Shown here: one piece after another, positions 21,621 to 31,320 of the stretch | Layout of the letters: every line of letters begins with the position of its first letter | Numbering within the stretch: the stretch's first letter is position 1 | Origin: Pseudo-nitzschia pungens | Lineage: Eukaryota; Bacillariophyta; Bacillariophyceae; Bacillariales; Bacillariaceae | DNA length: 64,000 nucleotides | Assembly (NCBI GenBank): GCA_037355855.1 | Contig: CM074765.1 | Coordinates: 1,488,001 to 1,552,000 of the forward strand | Direction of reading: 5' to 3' | The notes under the pieces: model-generated | The model's database searches: none | Told to the model about the DNA's origin: nothing | The model's input: the letters and a program-made list of their open reading frames with translations, nothing else | Made by a program: the position numbers and the translations under genes

Positions 21621-23042
21621 ATGATTTCTCGACCGGAACAAATCGATCCGGATGCAGAGTGTTGCAACAGGGACGCCAGCATTGAAGCACTCTCTGCTGG
21701 CAACCACAACACCAAGATTCCAACTACTACTACTACTACTGCTCCTACTACAAAACATTCGTCTCACACCACGGAGCAACAAGAACAACAACAACAACAA
21801 CACGAACACGAAGGATCGATCGAACCAACCATAATCCGGGCGTCATCGTCGAAGCAAGAACAACAAGAAGAACAAGAACAGCAGCAACAGCAACAGCGAA
21901 GGGATCTCCAAGCCCCCTTCTTTCTCCAACACAATAGCACCTACAATAGCACCTACAATAGCACCTACAATAGCACCTACAATAGCACCTCCTGCAACAC
22001 CCTCCCACCCATGCCCACCGAAGCTTTCTCACCCTCATCATCATCCACCACGCCTTCCATCGGAGTGGTGCCGGCCTCGCCCACGGTTTCCTATGCATCC
22101 TGCTCGGACCGTTCCGGCTCCGGCTTTGGTGGGGACATCCACAGCAACAGCAACATCACCGCCTCGGCGTCCTCCTTTTCGACCCTGGATTTCGGAACGG
22201 CATCGCAATTCCCGTCTCCATCGCAATCTCCATCGCAATCTCCATCGCAATTCCAATTCCAATTCCCATCCCCATCGGCGGCGCGAGGACCCGGACCCTG
22301 GCCGCCGCGTTCCCCTTCCGGGCCGATTCTTCGGAAGAGCGGTTCGTGGCGAACGCGAACGCGAATTCGAACCGGAACGGGAACGGGAACGCCGACGCGG
22401 ACGCCGCCGTCGCAGCGGAGGAGATTGTCCCTGATCCACAACGAGCCGAGCCAGGGGGAACAAACCCACATCTCCGCCAAGCGAAAAAACGGGTCTCCCT
22501 TGTTTCTGGTTCCGGCAACAACCGCGATATTGTCTCCCAAGCGGCGGTGCGGGGGGATCGTCGAGACCGTTGGTGCCGGCGACGAAAGCAGCAGCAATCC
22601 CGGCGGCAGCAGCAGCGACAAACCGCCCCGAGCCATGCTGCTTTCCTTCTTTGCCAGAGCTGCCGCCAGCGCTACCGCTCGCCACGACTTTGACCTCGAC
22701 CAAAGCGCGATGCAAGGACACCGATTTCTGCGACCGCTGGACAGCGATGACGACGATGACAATGACAATCGCATTCGCAATCGCAATCGCAATGACACCG
22801 AAAATGAAAACGACGACGACGATGCCTGCTGTCTGCCTCCCCCCATGCTGTCTCCGTCGCCATCGCTCTCCCTCGTGTTGCCCGGTGCGGAGGAAGACGG
22901 ATGCGGATGCGGATGCGGACACACAGACGGTGACGTGTTTGGCGCCGCTTCCAAGCCACCGTCCTTTCGTCGGCGATCGACCATTCGGGACTGCTTCGAT
23001 CTCGCCGATTCCATGGAAGAATTCGCCCAGAGCCTGGCCTAG
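21621..23042 (+). CDS. Low-complexity Ser/Pro-rich protein of unknown function
   Basis: The gene encodes 473 residues from ATG 21621. No family is recognised. Visible features are poly-Thr and poly-Gln stretches, five copies of a 12-bp repeat encoding NSTY (about 21942-21990), a Ser/Pro block built of PSPSQ units, and short Arg-rich sites such as RRRLSL and RRRST that could be phosphorylated. An acidic Asp/Asn block follows, then a Cys-Gly run, and the end STIRDCFDLADSMEEFAQSL looks structured. It could be a regulatory or nuclear protein with one short conserved end, but no function is claimed. The long open frame and the ordered C-terminus support coding. The next gene converges from the right. 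Confidence 0.5.
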   Translation: MISRPEQIDPDAECCNRDASIEALSAGNHNTKIPTTTTTTAPTTKHSSHTTEQQEQQQQQHEHEGSIEPTIIRASSSKQEQQEEQEQQQQQQRRDLQAPFFLQHNSTYNSTYNSTYNSTYNSTSCNTLPPMPTEAFSPSSSSTTPSIGVVPASPTVSYASCSDRSGSGFGGDIHSNSNITASASSFSTLDFGTASQFPSPSQSPSQSPSQFQFQFPSPSAARGPGPWPPRSPSGPILRKSGSWRTRTRIRTGTGTGTPTRTPPSQRRRLSLIHNEPSQGEQTHISAKRKNGSPLFLVPATTAILSPKRRCGGIVETVGAGDESSSNPGGSSSDKPPRAMLLSFFARAAASATARHDFDLDQSAMQGHRFLRPLDSDDDDDNDNRIRNRNRNDTENENDDDDACCLPPPMLSPSPSLSLVLPGAEEDGCGCGCGHTDGDVFGAASKPPSFRRRSTIRDCFDLADSMEEFAQSLA

Positions 23043-23586
23043 ACCGGACTCGAGCGGTCTGCTGCTAGACCCGGCCAGCTATCATCATCACTAACAGCAA
23101 CATCACCAACAGCAACAGCAACATCACCAAAACCAACATCAACATCAATAACATCAACAACATCAACGATAGAGCTAACAACGCCTTCCAAGGCCTGTAC
23201 GTACCTAGCTATGCACGTAGTAAATAGTATTACACTGTAAGAGACAATTATTAGTATTATACTCTATTATTCATATTATTTGAACAAATAAACACACGTA
23301 GGTAGCATTCAAAATGAACCATCCTATTATTTGTTGTATTGAAATAAATATAATACCCTTCCGTTATCATATTTTTAATGATAGCAATAAAATCTTTGAA
23401 GTTCTTCCCGACGCCAATCCAGTACGGTACTCAGTCACTCACTCGGTTGCTCATGCAATCACTCACTCACTCGGTCGGTCGGTCGGTCAGTGACTCAGGC
23501 ACTCACCCACTCACTCGGTCGGTCAGTCGGTGACTCAGGCACTCACTTAGGCACTCACTCACTCAGGCACTCACTCACTCACTCAC
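23043..23586. other. Tail-to-tail spacer with ACTC/GGTC simple repeats
   Basis: No gene occurs. A CAACAT-type tract lies at 23095-23165, AT-rich sequence suited to poly(A) sites at 23220-23400, and CACTCACTC/GGTCGGTC repeats at 23440-23590 abut the stop of the RING-like gene. Confidence 0.6.
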
Positions 23587-26500
23587 TCAACCCCCACCCC
23601 CCCAACCGCTCGAGACCAGCACGTCCCACCCCGCGTACAACGCGAGGATTCCGGTGCCGATCGCGCGCTTGGCTTCCGAGCCGAGCGGGGTTTCCGGCTC
23701 GGCCCGAGCGGCCTCCCGCGGACCGATCCAGCTCCCCACAAAGTGGCACGCCGCCACAAAGATTCCCAGCTGCAGCGCGATCCGCAGCAGGGAAACCGCG
23801 ATTTTCAGCACCAGGATCCACAGCATCACTCCCAGGCCTTCCATCGCGTACCATCGCCACGGCCACGGCCACGGCCATCGCCGCCCACCGGTGTCGCGGT
23901 GGTTGCTCTCGTTGGTGGTTCCGTTTCCGTTGTTGCAGGGCCACGAGGACGGGGGATCCAATCCGAGCTGGGGAAAGGACAGCAACGCCAGGGAGCATCC
24001 CCAGGACAGCAGACGAAGACTCCGCGCCAACCGGAACTGGCAGGCCGCCATCACCGCCGACGACCAGCAGTTGCAGGCCACCAGGAGCGTCTGGCGTCGC
24101 TCGTTCGTATCGCAAAAGGACCGCAGCTCGTCGGGAACGGCGTTGGCATCTGCGTCGGCGTCCATCTGCCTCCGAACGATCGGGGACGGCGGGATCAGGA
24201 GGCGGAACACGTCGTGGGTGCCGGACTCGGAATCGTCGTCGAAGTCGTCGTCGTCGTCGTGATGGAAATTGAAATTGAAATTGCGATTGGGATTGGGATT
24301 GGGATTGCGATCGAAATTGGGATTGAAATTGCGATTGTCAAAGATATCGCGCTCTTCGTTGGGAGCGTGGGGTTCGTGCTGCTGGTGGTGCTGCCGCTGC
24401 CGATCCTCCGGGTCTTTCCATCGCAGGTGCCGGACCACCAGCTTTCGGAGGCTTTTTTGCATCTCTGGATCGATCGTGTAGACGGTGCCCGAGCGATTGA
24501 GGAGGCTCTTGCGGTGGTTCTCAAAGGCCCGAACCAATCTTGCGATGCGCGACTCGTGGACCGGATCGGGGGATTCGGACGACGGCGATATCGACGGCGA
24601 CGGCGACGACGCCGCGTGTTGCACGGGCCACTTTGGTCGGTTCAGCAATTGCTTCAGAACCGTCACCGGACGCGATCGCGCCACGGCCCCGGCGGCGGCG
24701 GCAAAGGGCATCGATAATGTCGCCGTCGCCGTCGCTATCGCTGTCGTTGTGCTTGTACCTATCGAGGGCCTCGTCCACGTCCTTCTCGTCTCCTTGGAGA
24801 TGAGCCCCCACTGGCACAAGAGACGGATGCGTTCGGGACTCCCCGGATCGTCCAGGAGCAACTCTTCCGGGATGAAGTGGGGATTGGGGCAGGTGGCCAG
24901 CGTCACCAGGTGGATGCGGAAATGGCTGGTGCCGGCCCCGCCGGCCCCGAGGCTCCCGCGGGCAACGTACCAAAAGATGGCCTCCGCCGAGGGACGGACG
25001 GCAACGATGCGCTCGTGGTAGGCGAGCGGCCCGGGACGACGGCGTGCGTTGGTGGTGGTGGCGGTTTTGTCGTTGTGGTTGCCGCGTGTCTCCCGGTGCG
25101 GGAGAACCTCGTCCAGGACCAAGAGCTTTTTGCAACGGGGGCATTCTCCCGCCAGCTGCGCCTCGACGTTGACGTTGCTCCGGTAGGCATCATTACCATT
25201 ACCATCACCATCACCATTTCCATTTGCATTATTTCCATCGCCATCGCCATCGCCACTGCCGTTCCTAGCGTCGTTGGTTGTGGTTGTGGTTGCGCGGAGG
25301 CTGCGGGGAACCCCGCAACCGTTCTTGGTCAGGTACGTTGCCAAGCATTTCAGGCAAAACCTCATCGAGCTCGTGTCGGTGACAACGAGCGGCACTCTTC
25401 CGTCCGGCGACGGCGAAGGCGATCCCCTCGATCCGGAACAGCACGGCAGGTGCGCAAACCGACGCGTGGCCGTCTCCGGCTCCATGCAAATGGCGCAGGG
25501 ACTCGCCGAGGGATCCAGTGGTGGCTCTCCAACGTCGTCGTCGTCGTCGTCGTCGTTGCCGTTGCCGTCGTAACCGTAACGGTACCGGCGCCGGTATTGG
25601 TACCGGTGCACTAATTCTTCGATGGGGTTCCCGTAGGTGTCGCTGCCGCTCGCTCCGAGGTAACGATTGCGGAAATTGGGGCCACCGTAGTCGTCGCAGC
25701 GCAGCGGACAGCGTCCCACGATCCGATCGACGATGCACTGGGGACAATTGCACGGACTCGATTCGCTAGCATCCGAGTCGTTGCCGTCGTTGTAGTTATC
25801 GTTGCCATGGACATTGCCAACGTCATTGCCAACGTCATCATCCACACCCTCCTCCCGCTCTTCGTCATTGCGGCCACCGGCGCCGGCACCGTGCTCTTGG
25901 TTGTCGTTCTCGTTGTCGTTCTCGTTCTCGCGCGGTTCCTCGTCGCTGTCGCGGTTTGGCAGATCTTGCATCAATCTCGGGAAATGGAACATCATCATGT
26001 CTTCCATCACTTCCCCGATCACGTCCTCCTCGCGGACGCCCGAGACGTAGTCCATCAACCACTCGTTCTCGATTTCTTCGTGCTCCTCGTAGTCGTAGAC
26101 ATCCTCGTCGTCGTAATCCTCGTCCTCGTCCTCGTGGATCTCGCTCAGACTGTGGAGGCTTCCCCCATCGTTGTCGCTGTCGCTGTCGCTGTCACTGTTG
26201 TCGATGTCGTGGACATCCTCCGGGCTGCCGTTGCTGTCACCGTCACTGTCACTGTTGCTGAATCCGGTCGCCTGGCGCCGTGGGATCAGCGTGGGCATCC
26301 TGACGCTGTCCGAGTCGCTGTCGCTGTCGCTGAATCCGGTCGCCTCGCGCCGTGGGATCAGCGTGGGCATCCTGACGCTGTCAACGTCACTGTCGCTGTC
26401 GCTGTCGCTGAATCCGGTCGCCTGGCGCCGTGGGATCAGCGTGGGCATCCTGACGCTGCCGTCCGAGTCGCTGTCGGAGTCCGACTCCGACTCGCTGTCC

Positions 26501-26637
26501 GACTTTGGGTTCGGGTTCGACATCGAGTCCGAATCCCTGTTGAGATTCGGGTTCGACTCCGACGGATCGCGATCCTCCGGTGGCTCCGCGACGGCAAAGG
26601 CCGCGCGCACCGATCGATCGGGCACAATGGACGACAT
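23587..26637 (-). CDS. RING-finger-like protein with C-terminal membrane segments, possible E3 ubiquitin ligase
   Basis: This 1,016-residue frame is uninterrupted from ATG 26637. The N-terminal 150 residues are Ser-Asp repeats around three copies of a module with core SVRMPTLIPRR.ATGFS. An acidic region with ENEWLMDYVSGV follows. A RING-like pattern is spread over about residues 405-530: CAICMEP...HLPCC, then FCLKCLATYL, then CPRCKK, split by low-complexity inserts. The C-terminal 150 residues hold hydrophobic segments, the clearest being GVMLWILVLKIAVSLLRIALQ. RING proteins recruit E2 enzymes to ubiquitinate targets, and a membrane anchor would place this at an endomembrane. Ligase activity is uncertain because the metal-ligand spacing is irregular. 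Confidence 0.6.
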   Translation of the reverse strand: MSSIVPDRSVRAAFAVAEPPEDRDPSESNPNLNRDSDSMSNPNPKSDSESESDSDSDSDGSVRMPTLIPRRQATGFSDSDSDSDVDSVRMPTLIPRREATGFSDSDSDSDSVRMPTLIPRRQATGFSNSDSDGDSNGSPEDVHDIDNSDSDSDSDNDGGSLHSLSEIHEDEDEDYDDEDVYDYEEHEEIENEWLMDYVSGVREEDVIGEVMEDMMMFHFPRLMQDLPNRDSDEEPRENENDNENDNQEHGAGAGGRNDEEREEGVDDDVGNDVGNVHGNDNYNDGNDSDASESSPCNCPQCIVDRIVGRCPLRCDDYGGPNFRNRYLGASGSDTYGNPIEELVHRYQYRRRYRYGYDGNGNDDDDDDDVGEPPLDPSASPCAICMEPETATRRFAHLPCCSGSRGSPSPSPDGRVPLVVTDTSSMRFCLKCLATYLTKNGCGVPRSLRATTTTTNDARNGSGDGDGDGNNANGNGDGDGNGNDAYRSNVNVEAQLAGECPRCKKLLVLDEVLPHRETRGNHNDKTATTTNARRRPGPLAYHERIVAVRPSAEAIFWYVARGSLGAGGAGTSHFRIHLVTLATCPNPHFIPEELLLDDPGSPERIRLLCQWGLISKETRRTWTRPSIGTSTTTAIATATATLSMPFAAAAGAVARSRPVTVLKQLLNRPKWPVQHAASSPSPSISPSSESPDPVHESRIARLVRAFENHRKSLLNRSGTVYTIDPEMQKSLRKLVVRHLRWKDPEDRQRQHHQQHEPHAPNEERDIFDNRNFNPNFDRNPNPNPNRNFNFNFHHDDDDDFDDDSESGTHDVFRLLIPPSPIVRRQMDADADANAVPDELRSFCDTNERRQTLLVACNCWSSAVMAACQFRLARSLRLLSWGCSLALLSFPQLGLDPPSSWPCNNGNGTTNESNHRDTGGRRWPWPWPWRWYAMEGLGVMLWILVLKIAVSLLRIALQLGIFVAACHFVGSWIGPREAARAEPETPLGSEAKRAIGTGILALYAGWDVLVSSGWGGGG

Positions 26638-27588
26638 GGACAGGGGTCGACCAATCGATCAGTCAATCAATGAATGGAATTGAATTGAATTGAATTGAAT
26701 TGAATTGAATCGGAAAGAAGAGAAGAGGGGCAATCGAGCGAGGGATTGGGTGTGGAACACGCTACTGCTGTTGCTAATTACGAACGGCGGTGAAGGTCCA
26801 GGCAGATGGATTGCGGATCGGTGGACGGAGTGAGTATCCAGGTGAATCAATGAATCAATCAATCAATCAATCGATCAACGGATGAGTCAATGTTTTCCAA
26901 GTCGTGATTGCCTTCGAAGGACTTGATTCTGATCTTTCTTCTTTGGATGACAGAATGAATGGACTGCGTGGCGACGAATACTAACGAATGGTTTCCTCTT
27001 CGATGTCCATCTCGGGTTGTATCTCTCAATCAACAATTTGCTGTTCCGTCCTTTTCGGTGTCCATGAATTTTTTCAATACCGCCATCATTGATTGAACCG
27101 AAACTGTAATACAGTAATCGAAACGGCTCCACGGCCTCTGGACTTCGACTTGCCGGAACAAAGAAGTAGTAACAACATGAGATGCCGGTACGAATAAGTA
27201 CGTAGTACAAAAGAAGAAAGCATATTTGTATTGCCCGCATTTTACTTAATCAACTCCTACCGTATGCACCACAAATGTACCCGCACTTGTACTTGATGAA
27301 AGTAATTACGATTACGAGTGCGTTGGAATCCGAAATTGTGGCGCGACGAAATGAATGTGTAACAAGGTACAAATAACCTTAATTACTCGTAACCTTACTC
27401 GTAATAATGTTACACTTCAAATTCAAACGAAGAGTCGAGGTCTTGTTCATATGGTAAACCTTACGGTAAGGTACCAATCTTAGGCAATGACACGTGTGAT
27501 TCGTGAGGAATGGAACGATGTACAATTACTAGTACCAGAGTTTAGTGGCTAAATACTAAATACAGTACTCTTTTTGGAATACGTAGTA
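26638..27588. other. Intergenic region upstream of the RING-like gene
   Basis: No gene is supported. A TTGAA/AATTG microsatellite lies at about 26679-26708 and an AATC repeat near 26847-26872, followed by AT-rich sequence with GTAACCTTAC motifs (27365-27480). The transposon-derived element begins at 27589. Confidence 0.5.
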
Positions 27589-28435
27589 CTACGAAGTTCC
27601 TATCAGCTGATCCCCTCCATTTTTAATCAGATTAACTCTGGGAGTTAATGTGGAATCGACGTAAACTCCGAAAAACTCTGTAGTACACATTTCTACGTAA
27701 TTTAGTGTAGGAACTAGTCTTCTTCTTTTTTGACACAAACACACCACTCCTTCTCATTTCGACCGGGACCATGGTGGTTGCCCAAATCCTGTTGCAACAG
27801 CTCCTTTGAACCAATTTTCTTGTCCAGAGAAATCCTTGCATCATTCTGAGGTCTAGGGCCTTTTTTCTCTGAGAAATTGACCTCGGAAAGTGATTTTTCG
27901 CACTGCTTCTGATTTCGACCGACAACGACGGGAATTCGACAATCCGACAATTCCAGCAAAGCCTATTGTTGCTACTGTTCATGCTTCGTCTCACTTTCTT
28001 GACGTGCGGTATTGACGCCGTTGAAAGCTCGTAGTTCGGAAGGTCTTGGTTCTCCTCGGTTCGTTTTCTTGCTCATGGGCACGGCAGCTTGGGGGGCGAC
28101 GACGACGGCGACGACGACAGCGTTGGCGACGTGGATTCGTACTTGTTGTTTGCGTTTGCATTCCCTTCCGGAGCGTTGTCCCCTTGTGCCAAAAGTGCGG
28201 CGGAAGCTTGCGCAACCAAGGCGGGTTGTTGGTGATCCAGCCTGGCCGCGACGTCCTCGAATTGTTCCAGGGGATCTGATCCCTGTCCAGTATGATACGG
28301 ATGGCTGTGCTGTGAGTGGTGAAAGGACGAAGGGAGTTGTTGCCTGGGGTTCTTCTGCAACTGTCTGGAAAGATTCAAGAGTTACATCACGATCGACAGG
28401 TACTGCTGGTGCTGCTAGTATTGCTCGTCAATTAT

Positions 28436-28880
28436 CCAGTGGATGGACCGATTGAGTATGTATTCAATACTATCAAAATGGCGTTGAGATGGAGCCGAGT
28501 CGTCATCATCTTCGAAGAGTTCGAAGTATCGGCAACGGTTGTAATAGAGCAGCGCTGAGCGCCATTGTCGATTGTCGCGTCTCTGCCAGAAGATTGTCGC
28601 GTCTCCACCAGCAGCAAGCAGCAAGCAGCAACGCGTCGATATAGTACAGGGGAGGGGAAGCAGCAAGCAGCAATACATCGATATAATACAGGGGAGGGGA
28701 AGCAGCAAGCAGAAACACGCCAATATAATACAGGGGGGACAGCAAGTAGCAAACAGCAGCGAATAACGTACATGGGTTTTGCTAGGTTCGACGCATTGTT
28801 TTTGTATGGTCCATTCGACGGGACGTTTGCTCACTGCGGATACAGCGAGGATGGTACCTACCCCGGGGTTGTAATCCCCT
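28436..28880 (+). pseudogene. Transposase 3'-end remnants
   Basis: Two fragments resemble the C-terminus of the transposase at 53029-54180. One (about 28440-28558) reads GPIEYVFNTIK...VVIEQR, matching the GPTEYI catalytic block and the terminal VVIEQR. The other (about 28805-28880) matches the GPFDGTFAHCGYSEDGTYPG end block. The catalytic core upstream is missing. Confidence 0.65.
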
Positions 28881-29877
28881 GAAACGCTGAGCGCCATTGT
28901 CGATTGTCGCGTCTCCACCACCATGGTCGATTGTCGATTTGGTTGTATTTCTTAGTGGTTGTTTAGTGGATTTGCTTTTGCAAGTTGCAAAAATAGAAAT
29001 AATGAATTAGTGTTTGCTCCAGTTTGCTCCAGTTTCTTATTTGTAATAGGTTTTCGATTGTATACCAATAGCGCCGGCAGTCGATCACTCCCGTGTCACT
29101 CCCACAGCTAAGTATCGAACACTTGTGGGATTCGATTATACTCATCTCCATTGGTGGATATCAAACATACGTACACTAGAAAACCTTGGACGTCCAGGTG
29201 GTGGGATTGAAGTCGACCGGCGCCGCAAAGTATAGAAGAACTCCTGGGATTCAGAGGTGTTGGACCTCTCTTTAGCTATTGCAGGTCTACAAGTCTGCAT
29301 ATCGAACATACCGGTACACGAAAGTCCGGAACCGAAAACACGATCGACCGATTGATCCACTCCAGCAAACAGCAGCAAACAGCAGAGCAAACAGCAGAGC
29401 AAAAAAAGGAGCAGCAAGCAGCAGCTCATAATTTTGCTGCTGGCAACATAAAAAAAGCCACACCATGTATCCAGCAAGCAATCTACAATGACGCGACAAT
29501 CTACAACTAATCATAGATAATTACTAATAATACAATTTATTTCTTCTCTGTTCCACCGGTGTCCTTTGCTGGAATCTTCTGGCGCTTGCACAACAACGCG
29601 AACCCCAAAAACGAGCGAAACCTACACAGCACCACACGCGAATCAATCGATCAATCGATCGGTCGCCATCGCGCACGACCAAGAATCGAACCATCGTTCA
29701 AAATCGAGACGAACGATTGATTGAACGGAACCGAACCGAACCCGTTTCGGCCAATCCATCCATCCAAATCCACCCATCTCCACTACTGCCTCCCACCCAC
29801 CCAACAGCGAGTAAGCAAGCGAGCGAAGAACGAACGAACGAACGAACGAACGAAAGACAAGCAAGAAAGCACTTCGA

Positions 29878-30258
29878 ATGACGACGAGCCACATCAGCAC
29901 CAGCAGCAGCGACCGAAGGTCTTTCGTGGAGGATGTGGAAACCGTCGATCCGTCGATCGCGGTGCAACTCTTGAATCTTGCCAGACAGCTGCCGAAGACC
30001 TCCAGGCAACAACTCCCTTCGTCCTTTCACCACTCACAGCACAGCCATCCGTATCATTCCGGACGGGGATCGGATCCCATTGAAACGTCCGCCGCGCACT
30101 ACTTTCACCAACCTCCGCATTCGAATTCAATTTCCACTAGCGTGGAATTGCCCATGCCCCACAACATGCTCAAAGAAGCGATCGCAAGAAGCAAAAGATG
30201 CTGTGTACGCAAAAGGTGGCGACCGAGGCGCAAATTGAGGACACCGCGGTCAGCGTGA
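29878..30258 (+). CDS. 126-residue ORF in the right arm of the 27589-30636 element, unknown
   Basis: The frame includes LLNLARQLPKTSRQQLPSSF and HHSQHSHPYH. The left arm carries a diverged copy on the opposite strand (28378-28073), with LSRQLQKNPRQQLPSSFHHSQ. Keeping a similar peptide in both arms could mean a captured coding fragment or simply young duplication. No family is recognised and expression is doubtful. Confidence 0.3.
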   Translation: MTTSHISTSSSDRRSFVEDVETVDPSIAVQLLNLARQLPKTSRQQLPSSFHHSQHSHPYHSGRGSDPIETSAAHYFHQPPHSNSISTSVELPMPHNMLKEAIARSKRCCVRKRWRPRRKLRTPRSA

Positions 30259-30638
30259 GCTCCGATTTGCGGAACCAAACTGCTGCATACCCCCGAGTAG
30301 TTCCACCACCTCCGGGGTGTGGATGTGACTTTCTGGAAAAAAGGGCTCAAACACACTCTCGATACAAGGGTTGCTCTGGACAAGAAGAATGGTTCAACAG
30401 GTGTGTTGCAACAGGATTTGGGCAACCACCATGGTCCGGGTCGAAACAAGAAGGTGTTGTCGAAAAGAATGAAAAAAATCAGTGCTCTGACAAGGTGTCA
30501 AAACAGAGCACGATTGATCCTACACTAAATTACGTAGAAATGTGTACTACAGAGTTTTTCGGAGTTTACGTCCACATTAACTCCTCGAGTTAATCTGATT
30601 AAAAATGGGGGGGATCAGCTGATAGGAACTTCGTAGTA

Positions 30639-31320
30639 AGTTACTTCGTAGGTTATAAGCCGACGTAGAAAATGGTACAAAATTGGGACCCCCACGAAAC
30701 AAGGAACCAGTCCGACCTCATTATCTCAGGAACTAACCATGTGTTTGAAACTGTGGACATAACCCCCACCATCCTTAAAGCGAGATCTAAAAGACTTCCA
30801 AGTTTGGGAACGATTGATCCAGTGGGTTCTGAGCTTCGAAGCCGTTAATTGCTACTTCGAGGTAAGGCTTATTTCAGTCCAAGAGGGAAAGAAAAAGCAC
30901 GAAAAATTATCACGAAAATTACGAGTCGAGTGTGTCATTTATAGGAGGTCAGACAGGTTCAGGATTTATGTGTTAAAATTACCGACTGTATTTTACAACT
31001 AAACTGGTACTACCGGTACGGAATTCCTATCAGCTGATCCCCCCCATTTTTAATCAGATTTACTACTTGTACAGTGTATACGTCCCACTACACGTAACCT
31101 TAACCCTACTGGCATCGATAATGTTATTACTGTTCTTGTATCTTCTTGCGGCATCGGTAACTTACAACTTACTCGTGAATTCCAACAGGTCTTTGTCTCA
31201 CTCTCTCAAAAAATCGAAAGCGTCGCTGCTACACTCTGTCCCCGCTCCCGCTGCGTTTTTCTTTTCCTTTTTATGACAGAGAGAGAGAGAGAGAGAGAGA
31301 CTTAGAGTTGTATCGAGAGC
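30639..31320. other. Spacer between the non-autonomous element and the glycosyltransferase gene
   Basis: No gene is seen. A single terminal-repeat fragment (GGAATTCCTATCAGCTGATC, followed by a C run and CCATTTTTAATCAG) lies at about 31020-31060, the same end family as the neighbouring element. An (AG)n tract at about 31277-31301 lies just upstream of the next start codon. Confidence 0.55.

Larger units (their letters stand above)
27589..30636. mobile_element. Non-autonomous Tc1/mariner-type element with long inverted arms
   Basis: The ends are inverted repeats beginning CTACGAAGTTCCTATCAGCT, with TA at 27587-27588 and 30637-30638. Terminal similarity spans about 130 bp. Further inverted homology links 27740-27960 with 30340-30480, and 28260-28400 with 29950-30080, so the arms are two diverged copies of one sequence. 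The core (about 28430-29600) matches the middle of the 52751-57359 transposon. It keeps the 3' end of its transposase gene, the spacer, and the last codons of its second gene (QKIPAKD...stop). A three-copy minisatellite of about 49 bp lies at 28617-28745. No intact transposase remains, so movement would need one supplied elsewhere. Confidence 0.75.
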
